Of a stretch of 64,000 nt of DNA, positions 1-12,100 are shown one piece after another. The notes under the pieces were generated by a model. That model saw only the letters and a program-made list of their open reading frames with translations, was not told the DNA's origin and did no database searches. How positions within the stretch are numbered: position 1 is the stretch's first letter; each line of letters opens with the position of its first letter. This DNA is from Vanessa cardui. Taxonomy: Eukaryota; Arthropoda; Insecta; Lepidoptera; Nymphalidae. Where the stretch lies: positions 186,001-250,000 of the forward strand of contig NC_061154.1 in assembly GCF_905220365.1 (NCBI RefSeq). Reading direction: 5' to 3'. The translations under genes and the position numbers were made by a program.

Positions 1-3000
1 AGAGGTGTGACTGTGTCATGAATGAGTTCCTCTGTTTTGTGTACAAAAGTAACTGGTGTTTCGTCGTCTTCTTGTTCTGTTATGATTTGTGTAGTTTCGA
101 GCTTAGGACCTACCTTCTTTTTGATAACGCGTTTCGTTGTTTTCTTTTGTTTTGGCTTACCTTCCGGCGACTCGACCTTCTCAACGATCGTTTCTTCCGG
201 AAGTTCGACGATTTCTGTTGTTTGCGTGTCGCTTTCCTCCGGCGACCTTTCTTCCGTTACGGTTACGGTCGTTACGGGTTCTTCGCCTTCATTTTCGATC
301 GTGGTTATTTCTGTCACTTCCCGTTTCAAACCCTTAGGCTTTTTGATAACGCGCTTCGTGGTTTTTACAGTTTTCGTGTCACCTTGTTCCGTAACGGTCT
401 GAGTTACTTTGACCTCCTCGGGAGCCTCCTCGATAACTTGAGCGTGGACTGGTTTGTGTAAATCGTCTAAAGTGGTAAGTGTATCGTCTGTGAATTCGTG
501 TGTAGTGTGCACAGAGACGACGGGTGCTTTGTCGTCTTCGTGTGTGGTTGTGATGTGTGTAGTGTCGACCCTAGGACCTACCTTCTTTTTGATAGTCCGT
601 TTTGTGATTTTCTTTTGTTTAGACTTACCATCGGGCGATGGGATTTCTTCGATTGTTGTTTCTTCAGGAAGTTCGACGATTTCCACCGGTTTTGACTCTT
701 CCTCTTCGGGCGACTTATCTTCCGATACGGTGACAGTTGTGACAGGTTCTTCGCCATCTTTTTCGACAGTTACTATCTCAGTAACTTCCTGTTTCGGACC
801 CTTCTGTTTTTTGATCACGCGTTTTGTTGTTTTAACAGTCTTCTTGTCGCCTACTTTAGAAACAACTTCGGTTACTTTCACCTCTTCGGGAGCCTCTTCT
901 ATAACTCTTGCCTTCTCTGGTGTCAGTAAGTCTACGAGAGGTGTGACTGTGTCATGAATGAGTTCCTCTGTTTTGTGTACAAAAGTGACTGGTGTTTCAT
1001 CGTCTTCTTGCTCTGTTATGATTTGTGTAGTTTCGAGCTTAGGACCTACCTTCTTTTTGATAACGCGTTTCGTTGTTTTCTTTTGTTTTGGCTTACCTTC
1101 CGGCGACTCGACCTTCTCAACGATCGTTTCTTCCGGAAGTTCGACGATTTCTGTTGTTTGCGTGTCGCTTTCCTCCGGCGACCTTTCTTCCGTTACGGTT
1201 ACGGTCGTCACGGGTTCTTCGCCTTCATTTTCGATCGTGGTTATTTCTGTCACTTCCCGTTTCAAACCCTTAGGCTTTTTGATAACGCGCTTCGTGGTTT
1301 TTACAGTTTTCGTGTCACCTTGTTCCGTAACGGTCTGAGTTACTTTGACCTCCTCGGGAGCCTCCTCGATAACTTGAGCGTGGACTGGTTTGTGTAAATC
1401 GTCTAAAGTGGTAAGTGTATCGTCTGTGAATTCGTGTGTAGTGTGCACAGAGACGACGGGTGCTTTGTCGTCTTCGTGTGTGGTTGTGATGTGTGTAGTG
1501 TCGACCCTAGGACCTACCTTCTTTTTGATAGTCCGTTTTGTGATTTTCTTTTGTTTAGACTTACCATCGGGCGATGGGATTTCTTCGATTGTTGTTTCTT
1601 CAGGAAGTTCGACGATTTCCACCGGTTTTGACTCTTCCTCTTCGGGCGACTTATCTTCCGATACGGTGACAGTTGTGACAGGTTCTTCGCCATCTTTTTC
1701 GACAGTTACTATCTCAGTAACTTCCTGTTTCGGACCCTTCTGTTTTTTGATCACGCGTTTTGTTGTTTTAACAGTCTTCTTGTCGCCTACTTTAGAAACA
1801 ACTTCGGTTACTTTCACCTCTTCGGGAGCCTCTTCTATAACTCTTGCCTTCTCTGGTGTCAGTAAGTCTACGAGAGGTGTGACTGTGTCATGAATGAGTT
1901 CCTCTGTTTTGTGTACAAAATTAACTGGTGTTTCGTCGTCTTCTTGTTCTGTTATGATTTGTGTAGTTTCGAGCTTAGGACCTACCTTCTTTTTGATAAC
2001 GCGTTTCGTTGTTTTCTTTTGTTTTGGCTTACCTTCCGGCGACTCGACCCTCTCAACGATCGTTTCTTCCGGAAGTTCGACGATTTCTGTTGTTTGCGTG
2101 TCGCTTTCCTCCGGCGACCTTTCTTCAGTTACGGTTACGGTCGTTACGGGTTCTTCGCCTTCATTTTCGATCGTGGTTATTTCTGTCACTTCCCGTTTCA
2201 AACCCTTAGGCTTTTTGATAACGCGCTTCGTGGTTTTTACAGTTTTCGTGTCACCTTGTTCCGTAACGGTCTGAGTTACTTTGACCTCCTCGGGAGCCTC
2301 CTCAATAACTTGAGCGTGGACTGGTTTGTGTAAATCGTCTAAAGTGGTAAGTGTATCGTCTGTGAATTCGTGTGTAGTGTGCACAGAGACGACGGGTGCT
2401 TTGTCGCCTTCGTGTGTGGTTGTGATGTGTGTAATGTGGACCCTAGGACCTACCTTCTTTTTGATAGTCCGTTTTGTGATTTTCTTTTGTTTAGACTTAC
2501 CATCGGGCGATGGGATTTCTTCGATTGTTGTTTCTTCAGGAAGTTCGACGATTTCCACCGGTTTTGACTCTTCCTCTTCGGGCGACTTATCTTCCGATAC
2601 GGTGACAGTTGTGACAGGTTCTTCACCATCTTTTTCGACAGTTACTATCTCAGTAACTTCCTGTTTCGGACCCTTCTGTTTTTTGATCACGCGTTTTGTT
2701 GTTTTAACAGTCTTCTTATCGCCTACTTTAGAAACAACTTCGGTTACTTTCACCTCTTCGGGAGCCTCTTCTATAACTCTTGCCTTCTCTGGTGTCAGTA
2801 AGTCTACGAGAGGTGTGACTGTGTCATGAATGAGTTCCTCTGTTTTGTGTACAAAAGTAACTGGTGTTTCGTCGTCTTCTTGTTCTGTTATGATTTGTGT
2901 AGTTTCGAGCTTAGGACCTACCTTCTTTTTGATAACGCGTTTCGTTGTTTTCTTTTGTTTTGGCTTACCTTCCGGCGACTCGACCCTCTCAACGATCGTT

Positions 3001-6000
3001 TCTTCCGGAAGTTCGACGATTTCTGTTGTTTGCGTGTCGCTTTCCTCCGGCGACCTTTCTTCAGTTACGGTTACGGTCGTTACGGGTTCTTCGCCTTCAT
3101 TTTCGATCGTGGTTATTTCTGTCACTTCCCGTTTCAAACCCTTAGGCTTTTTGATAACGCGCTTCGTGGTTTTTACAGTTTTCGTGTCACCTTGTTCCGT
3201 AACGGTCTGAGTTACTTTGACCTCCTCGGGAGCCTCCTCGATAACTTGAGCGTGGACTGGTTTGTGTAAATCGTCTAAAGTGGTAAGTGTATCGTCTGTG
3301 AATTCGTGTGTAGTGTGCACAGAGACGACGGGTGCTTTGTCGTCTTCGTGTGTGGTTGTGATGTGTGTAGTGTCGACCCTAGGACCTACCTTCTTTTTGA
3401 TAGTCCGTTTTGTGATTTTCTTTTGTTTAGACTTACCATCGGGCGATGGGATTTCTTCGATTGTTGTTTCTTCAGGAAGTTCGACGATTTCCACCGGTTT
3501 TGACTCTTCCTCTTCGGGCGACTTATCTTCCGATACGGTGACAGTTGTGACAGGTTCTTCGCCATCTTTTTCGACAGTTACTATCTCAGTAACTTCCTGT
3601 TTCGGACCCTTCTGTTTTTTGATCACGCGTTTTGTTGTTTTAACAGTCTTCTTGTCGCCTACTTTAGAAACAACTTCGGTTACTTTCACCTCTTCGGGAG
3701 CCTCTTCTATAACTCTTGCCTTCTCTGGTGTCAGTAAGTCTACGAGAGGTGTGACTGTGTCATGAATGAGTTCCTCTGTTTTGTGTACAAAAGTAACTGG
3801 TGTTTCGTCGTCTTCTTGTTCTGTTATGATTTGTGTAGTTTCGAGCTTAGGACCTACCTTCTTTTTGATAACGCGTTTCGTTGTTTTCTTTTGTTTTGGC
3901 TTACCTTCCGGCGACTCGACCCTCTCAACGATCGTTTCTTCCGGAAGTTCGACGATTTCTGTTGTTTGCGTGTCGCTTTCCTCCGGCGACCTTTCTTCCG
4001 TTACGGTTACGGTCGTCACGGGTTCTTCGCCTTCATTTTCGATCGTGGTTATTTCTGTCACTTCCCGTTTCAAACCCTTAGGCTTTTTGATAACGCGCTT
4101 CGTGGTTTTTACAGTTTTCGTGTCACCTTGTTCCGTAACGGTCTGAGTTACTTTGACCTCCTCGGGAGCCTCCTCGATAACTTGAGCGTGGACTGGTTTG
4201 TGTAAATCGTCTAAAGTGGTAAGTGTATCGTCTGTGAATTCGTGTGTAGTGTGCACAGAGACGACGGGTGCTTTGTCGTCTTCGTGTGTGGTTGTGATGT
4301 GTGTAATGTCGACCTTAGGACCTACCTTCTTTTTGATAGTCCGTTTTGTGATTTTCTTTTGTTTAGACTTACCATCGGGCGATGGGATTTCTTCGATTGT
4401 TGTTTCTTCAGGAAGTTCGACGATTTCCACCGGTTTTGACTCTTCCTCTTCGGGCGACTTATCTTCCGATACGGTGACAGTTGTGACAGGTTCTTCGCCA
4501 TCTTTTTCGACAGTTACTATCTCAGTAACTTCCTGTTTCGGACCCTTCTGTTTTTTGATCACGCGTTTTGTTGTTTTAACAGTCTTCTTGTCGCCTACTT
4601 TAGAAACAACTTCGGTTACTTTCACCTCTTCGGGAGCCTCTTCTATAACTCTTGCCTTCTCTGTTGTCAGTAAGTCTACGAGAGGTGTGACTGTGTCATG
4701 AATGAGTTCCTCTGTTTTGTGTACAAAAGTGACTGGTGTTTCATCGTCTTCTTGCTCTGTTATGATTTGTGTAGTTTCGAGCTTAGGACCTACCTTCTTT
4801 TTGATAACGCGTTTCGTTGTTTTCTTTTGTTTTGGCTTACCTTCCGGCGACTCGACCTTCTCAACGATCGTTTCTTCCGGAAGTTCGACGATTTCTGTTG
4901 TTTGCGTGTCGCTTTCCTCCGGCGACCTTTCTTCCGTTACGGTTACGGTCGTCACGGGTTCTTCGCCTTCATTTTCGATCGTGGTTATTTCTGTCACTTC
5001 CCGTTTCAAACCCTTAGGCTTTTTGATAACGCGCTTCGTGGTTTTTACAGTTTTCGTGTCACCTTGTTCCGGAACGGTCTGAGTTACTTTGACCTCCTCG
5101 GGAGCCTCCTCGATTACTTGAGCGTGGACTGGTTTGTGTAAATCGTCTAAAGTGGTAAGTGTATCGTCTGTGAATTCGTGTGTAGTGTGCACAGAGACGA
5201 CGGGTGCTTTGTCGTCTTCGTGTGTGGTTGTGATGTGTGTAGTGTCGACCCTAGGACCTACCTTCTTTTTGATAGTCCGTTTTGTGATTTTCTTTTGTTT
5301 AGACTTACCATCGGGCGATGGGATTTCTTCGATTGTTGTTTCTTCAGGAAGTTCGACGATTTCCACCGGTTTTGACTCTTCCTCTTCGGGCGACTTATCT
5401 TCCGATACGGTGACAGTTGTGACAGGTTCTTCGCCATCTTTTTCGACAGTTACTATCTCAGTAACTTCCTGTTTCGGACCCTTCTGTTTTTTGATCACGC
5501 GTTTTGTTGTTTTAACAGTCTTCTTGTCGCCTACTTTAGAAACAACTTCGGTTACTTTCACCTCTTCGGGAGCCTCTTCTATAACTCTTGCCTTCTCTGG
5601 TGTCAGTAAGTCTACGAGAGGTGTGACTGTGTCATGAATGAGTTCCTCTGTTTTGTGTACAAAAGTAACTGGTGTTTCGTCGTCTTCTTGTTCTGTTATG
5701 ATTTGTGTAGTTTCGAGCTTAGGACCTACCTTCTTTTTGATAACGCGTTTCGTTGTTTTCTTTTGTTTTGGCTTACCTTCCGGCGACTCGACCCTCTCAA
5801 CGATCGTTTCTTCCGGAAGTTCGACGATTTCTGTTGTTTGCGTGTCGCTTTCCTCCGGCGACCTTTCTTCCGTTACGGTTACGGTCGTCACGGGTTCTTC
5901 GCCTTCATTTTCGATCGTGGTTATTTCTGTCACTTCCCGTTTCAAACCCTTAGGCTTTTTGATAACGCGCTTCGTGGTTTTTACAGTTTTAGTGTCACCT

Positions 6001-6101
6001 TGTTCCGTAACGGTCTGAGTTACTTTGACCTCCTCGGGAGCCTCCTCGATAACTTGAGCATGGACTGGTTTGTGTAGATCGTCTAAAGTGGTAAGTGTAT
6101 C
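1..6101 (-). repeat. 936-bp higher-order tandem array (A-B dimer of 468-bp units) in exon 33
   Basis: Seven A units start at 18, 954, 1890, 2826, 3762, 4698 and 5634, and B units lie between them (486, 1422, 2358, 3294, 4230, 5166). A and B are clearly different from each other, but successive 936-bp copies differ at only a handful of bases by eye. B reads HITTTHEDDKAPVVSVHTTH where A reads IITEQEDDETPVTFVHKTEE. The array continues past the left edge. 936 is divisible by 3, so the frame holds. Confidence 0.95.
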
Positions 6102-9100
6102 GTCTGTGAATTCGTGTGTAGTGTGCACAGAGACGACGGGTGCTTTGTCGTCTTCCTGTGTGGTTGTGATGTGTGTGGTTTCGACCTTAGGACCTACCTT
6201 CTTTTTGATGATGCGTTTGGTTATTTTCTTTTGTTTTGGCTTACCTTCAGGCGTTTCGACATCTTCAACCACTGTTTCCTCGGGAAGTTCGATGATTTCG
6301 ACGGGTTTCGTTTCTTCTTCTTCCGGAGCCGTTTCCTCCGTCACGGACACCGTAGTAACCGGTTCCTCGTCTTCTTTTTCCACGGTAATTATTTCAGTTT
6401 TTTCCTGCTTTTTACCTTTCTGCTTTTTGATCACCCGTTTCGTGGTCTTGACAGTCTTCGTTCCACCAGTTTCTGTCGTAACTTGTGTAACTTTAACTTG
6501 CTCGGGGGCCTCTTCTATAACCTGTGCCGTTTCAGGTGTAACAGTGTCTGTGAGAGGTGTCAGTGTGTCATCGGTGAGTTCCTCTGTTTTGTGTACAGTA
6601 GTGATTGGTGTTTTGTCGTCTTCTTGTTCAGTTATGATCTCTGTGGTTTCGACCTTAGGACCTACCTTCTTTTTGATGATGCGTTTGGTTATTTTCTTTT
6701 GTTTTGGCTTACCTTCAGGCGTTTCGACATCTTCAACCACTGTTTCCTCGGGAAGTTCGATGATTTCGACGGGTTTCGTTTCTTCTTCTTCCGGAGCCGT
6801 TTCCTCCGTCACGGACACCGTAGTAACCGGTTCCTCGTCTTCTTTTTCCACGGTAATTATTTCAGTTTTTTCCTGCTTTTTACCTTTCTGCTTTTTGATC
6901 ACCCGTTTCGTGGTCTTGACAGTCTTCGTTTCACCAGTTTCGGTCGTAACTTGTGTAACTTTAACTTGCTCGGGGGCCTCTTCTATAACCTGTGCCGTTT
7001 CAGGTGTAACAGTGTCTTCGAGAGGTGTCAGTGTGTCATCGGTGAGTTCCTCTGTTTTGTGTACAGTAGTGATTGGTGTTTTGTCGTCTTCTTGTTCAGT
7101 TATGATCTCTGTGGTTTCGACCTTAGGACCTACCTTCTTTTTGATGATGCGTTTGGTTATTTTCTTTTGTTTTGGCTTACCTTCAGGCGTTTCGACATCT
7201 TCAACCACTGTTTCCTCGGGAAGTTCGATGATTTCGACGGGTTTCGTTTCTTCTTCTTCCGGAGCCGTTTCCTCCGTCACGGACACCGTAGTAACCGGTT
7301 CCTCGTCTTCTTTTTCCACGGTAATTATTTCAGTTTTTTCCTGCTTTTTACCTTTCTGCTTTTTGATCACCCGTTTCGTGGTCTTGACAGTCTTCGTTTC
7401 ACCAGTTTCGGTAGTAACTTGTGTAACTTTAACTTGCTCGGGGGCCTCTTCTATTACCTGTGCCGTTTCAAGTGTAACAGTGTCTGTGAGAGGTGTCAGT
7501 GTGTCATCGGTGAGTTCCTCTGTTTTGTGTACAGTAGTGATTGGTGTTTTGTCATCTTCTTGTTCAGTTATGATCTGTGTGGTTTCGACCTTAGGACCTA
7601 CCTTCTTTTTGATGATGCGTTTGGTTATTTTCTTTTGTTTTGGCTTACCTTCAGGCGTTTCGACATCTTCAACCACTGTTTCCTCGGGAAGTTCGATGAT
7701 TTCGACGGGTTTCGTTTCTTCTTCTTCCGGAGCCGTTTCCTCCGTCACGGACACCGTAGTAACCGGTTCCTCGTCTTCTTTTTCCACGGTAATTATTTCA
7801 GTTTTTTCCTGCTTTTTACCTTTCTGCTTTTTGATCACCCGTTTCGTGGTCTTGACAGTCTTCGTTTCACCAGTTTCGGTCGTAACTTGTGTAACTTTAA
7901 CTTGCTCGGGGGCCTCTTCTATTACCTGTGCCGTTTCAGGTGTAACAGTGTCTTCGAGAGGTGTCAGTGTGTCATCGGTGAGTTCCTCTGTTTTGTGTAC
8001 AGAAGTGACTGGTGTTTCATCGTCTTGTTGTTCAGTTATGATCTCTGTGGTTTCGACCTTAGGACCTACCTTCTTTTTGATGATGCGTTTGGTTATTTTC
8101 TTTTGTTTTGGCTTACCTTCAGGCGTTTCGACATCTTCAACCACTGTTTCCTCGGGAAGTTCGATGATTTCGACGGGTTTCGTTTCTTCTTCTTCCGGAG
8201 CCGTTTCCTCCGTCACGGAGACCGTAGTAACCGGTTCCTCGTCTTCTTTTTCCACGGTAATTATTTCAGTTTTTTCCTGCTTTTTACCTTTCTGCTTTTT
8301 GATCACCCGTTTCGTGGTCTTGACAGTCTTCGTTTCACCAGTTTCGGTAGTAACTTGTGTAACTTTAACTTGCTCGGGGGCCTCTTCTATTACCTGTGCC
8401 GTTTCAGGTGTAACAGTGTCTGTGAGAGGTGTCAGTGTGTCATCGGTGAGTTCCTCTGTTTTGTGTACAGTAGTGATTGGTGTTTTGTCGTCTTCTTGTT
8501 CAGTTATGATCTGTGTGGTTTCGACCTTAGGACCTACCTTCTTTTTGATAATGCGTTTCGTTATTTTCTTTTGTTTTGGCTTACCTTCAGGCGTTTCGAC
8601 ATCTTCAACCACTGTTTCCTCGGGAAGTTCGATGATTTCGACGGGTTTCGTTTCTTCTTCTTCCGGAGCCGTTTCCTCCGTGACGGACACCGTAGTAACC
8701 GGTTCCTCGTCTTCTTTTTCCACGGTAATTATTTCAGTTTTTTCCTGCTTTTTACCTTTCTGCTTTTTGATCACCCGTTTCGTGGTCTTGACAGTCTTCG
8801 TTTCACCAGTTTCGGTCGTAACTTGTGTAACTTTAACTTGCTCGGGGGCCTCTTCTATTACCTGTGCCGTTTCAGGTGTAACAGTGTCTTCGAGAGGTGT
8901 CAGTGTGTCATCGGTGAGTTCCTCTGTTTTGTGTACAGAAGTGACTGGTGTTTCATCGTCTTGTTGTTCAGTTATGATCTCTGTGGTTTCGACCTTAGGA
9001 CCTACCTTCTTTTTGATGATGCGTTTGGTTATTTTCTTTTGTTTTGGCTTACCTTCAGGCGTTTCGACATCTTCAACCACTGTTTCCTCGGGAAGTTCGA

Positions 9101-12100
9101 TGATTTCGACGGGTTTCGTTTCTTCTTCTTCCGGAGCCGTTTCCTCCGTCACGGAGACCGTAGTAACCGGTTCCTCGTCTTCTTTTTCCACGGTAATTAT
9201 TTCAGTTTTTTCCTGCTTTTTACCTTTCTGCTTTTTGATCACCCGTTTCGTGGTCTTGACAGTCTTCGTTTCACCAGTTTCGGTCGTAACTTGTGTAACT
9301 TTAACTTGCTCGGGGGCCTCTTCTATAACCTGTGCCGTTTCAGGTGTAACAGTGTCTTCGAGAGGTGTCAGTGTGTCATCGGTGAGTTCCTCTGTTTTGT
9401 GTACAGTAGTGATTGGTGTTTTGTCGTCTTCTTGTTCAGTTATGATCTCTGTGGTTTCGACCTTAGGACCTACCTTCTTTTTGATGATGCGTTTGGTTAT
9501 TTTCTTTTGTTTTGGCTTACCTTCAGGCGTTTCGACATCTTCAACCACTGTTTCCTCGGGAAGTTCGATGATTTCGACGGGTTTCGTTTCTTCTTCTTCC
9601 GGAGCCGTTTCCTCCGTCACGGACACCGTAGTTACCGGTTCCTCGTCTTCTTTTTCCACGGTAATTATTTCAGTTTTTTCCTGCTTTTTACCTTTCTGCT
9701 TTTTGATCACCCGTTTCGTGGTCTTGACAGTCTTCGTTTCACCAGTTTCGGTAGTAACTTGTGTAACTTTAACTTGCTCGGGGGCCTCTTCTATTACCTG
9801 TGCCGTTTCAAGTGTAACAGTGTCTGTGAGAGGTGTCAGTGTGTCATCGGTGAGTTCCTCTGTTTTGTGTACAGTGGTGATTGGTGTTTTGTCGTCTTCT
9901 TGTTCAGTTATGATCTGTGTGGTTTCGACCTTAGGACCTACCTTCTTTTTGATAATGCGTTTCGTTATTTTCTTTTGTTTTGGCTTACCTTCAGGCGTTT
10001 CGACATCTTCAACCACTGTTTCCTCGGGAAGTTCGATGATTTCGACGGGTTTCGTTTCTTCTTCTTCCGGAGCCGTTTCCTCCGTCACGGACACCGTAGT
10101 TACCGGTTCCTCGTCTTCTTTTTCCACGGTAATTATTTCAGTTTTTTCCTGCTTTTTACCTTTCTGCTTTTTGATCACCCGTTTCGTGGTCTTGACAGTC
10201 TTCGTTTCACCAGTTTCGGTCGTAACTTGTGTAACTTTAACTTGCTCGGGGGCCTCTTCTATAACCTGTGCCGTTTCAGGTGTAACAGTGTCTTCGAGAG
10301 GTGTCAGTGTGTCATCGGTGAGTTCCTCTGTTTTGTGTACAGTAGTGATTGGTGTTTTGTCGTCTTCTTGTTCAGTTATGATCTCTGTGGTTTCGACCTT
10401 AGGACCTACCTTCTTTTTGATGATGCGTTTGGTTATTTTCTTTTGTTTTGGCTTACCTTCAGGCGTTTCGACATCTTCAACCACTGTTTCCTCGGGAAGT
10501 TCGATGATTTCGACGGGTTTCGTTTCTTCTTCTTCCGGAGCCGTTTCCTCCGTGACGGACACCGTAGTAACCGGTTCCTCGTCTTCTTTTTCCACGGTAA
10601 TTATTTCAGTTTTTTCCTGCTTTTTACCTTTCTGCTTTTTGATCACCCGTTTCGTGGTCTTGACAGTCTTCGTTTCACCAGTTTCGGTAGTAACTTGTGT
10701 AACTTTAACTTGCTCGGGGGCCTCTTCTATAACCTGTGCCGTTTCAGGTGTAACAGTGTCTTCGAGAGGTGTCAGTGTGTCATCGGTGAGTTCCTCTGTT
10801 TTGTGTACAGAAGTGACTGGTGTTTCGTCGTCTTGTTGTTCAGTTATGATCTCTGTGGTTTCGACCTTAGGACCTACCTTCTTTTTGATGATGCGTTTGG
10901 TTATTTTCTTTTGTTTTGGCTTACCTTCAGGCGTTTCGACATCTTCAACCACTGTTTCCTCGGGAAGTTCGATGATTTCGACGGGTTTCGTTTCTTCTTC
11001 TTCCGGAGCCGTTTCCTCCGTCACGGACACCGTAGTAACCGGTTCCTCGTCTTCTTTTTCCACGGTAATTATTTCAGTTTTTTCCTGCTTTTTACCTTTC
11101 TGCTTTTTGATCACCCGTTTCGTGGTCTTGACAGTCTTCGTTTCACCAGTTTCGGTCGTAACTTGTGTAACTTTAACTTGCTCGGGGGCCTCTTCTATTA
11201 CCTGTGCCGTTTCAGGTGTAACAGTGTCTTCGAGAGGTGTCAGTGTGTCATCGGTGAGTTCCTCTGTTTTGTGTACAGAAGTGACTGGTGTTTCATCGTC
11301 TTGTTGTTCAGTTATGATCTCTGTGGTTTCGACCTTAGGACCTACCTTCTTTTTGATGATGCGTTTAGTTATTTTCTTTTGTTTTGGCTTACCTTCAGGC
11401 GTTTCGACATCTTCAACCACTGTTTCCTCGGGAAGTTCGATGATTTCGACGGGTTTCGTTTCTTCTTCTTCCGGAGCCGTTTCCTCCGTGACGGACACCG
11501 TAGTAACCGGTTCCTCGTCTTCTTTTTCCACGGTAATTATTTCAGTTTTTTCCTGCTTTTTACCTTTCTGCTTTTTGATCACCCGTTTCGTGGTCTTGAC
11601 AGTCTTCGTTTCACCAGTTTCGGTAGTAACTTGTGTAACTTTAACTTGCTCGGGGGCCTCTTCTATAACCTGTGCCGTTTCAGGTGTAACAGTGTCTTCG
11701 AGAGGTGTCAGTGTGTCATCGGTGAGTTCCTCTGTTTTGTGTACAGAAGTGACTGGTGTTTCGTCGTCTTGTTGTTCAGTTATGATCTCTGTGGTTTCGA
11801 CCTTAGGACCTACCTTCTTTTTGATGATGCGTTTGGTTATTTTCTTTTGTTTTGGCTTACCTTCAGGCGTTTCGACATCTTCAACCACTGTTTCCTCGGG
11901 AAGTTCGATGATTTCGACGGGTTTCGTCTCTTCTTCTTCTGGAGCCGTTTCCTCCGTCACGGAGACCGTAGTAACCGGTTCCTCGTCTTCTTTTTCCACG
12001 GTAATTATTTCAGTTTTTTCCTGCTTTTTACCTTTCTGCTTTTTGATCACCCGTTTCGTGGTCTTGACAGTCTTCGTTTCACCAGTTTCGGTCGTAACTT

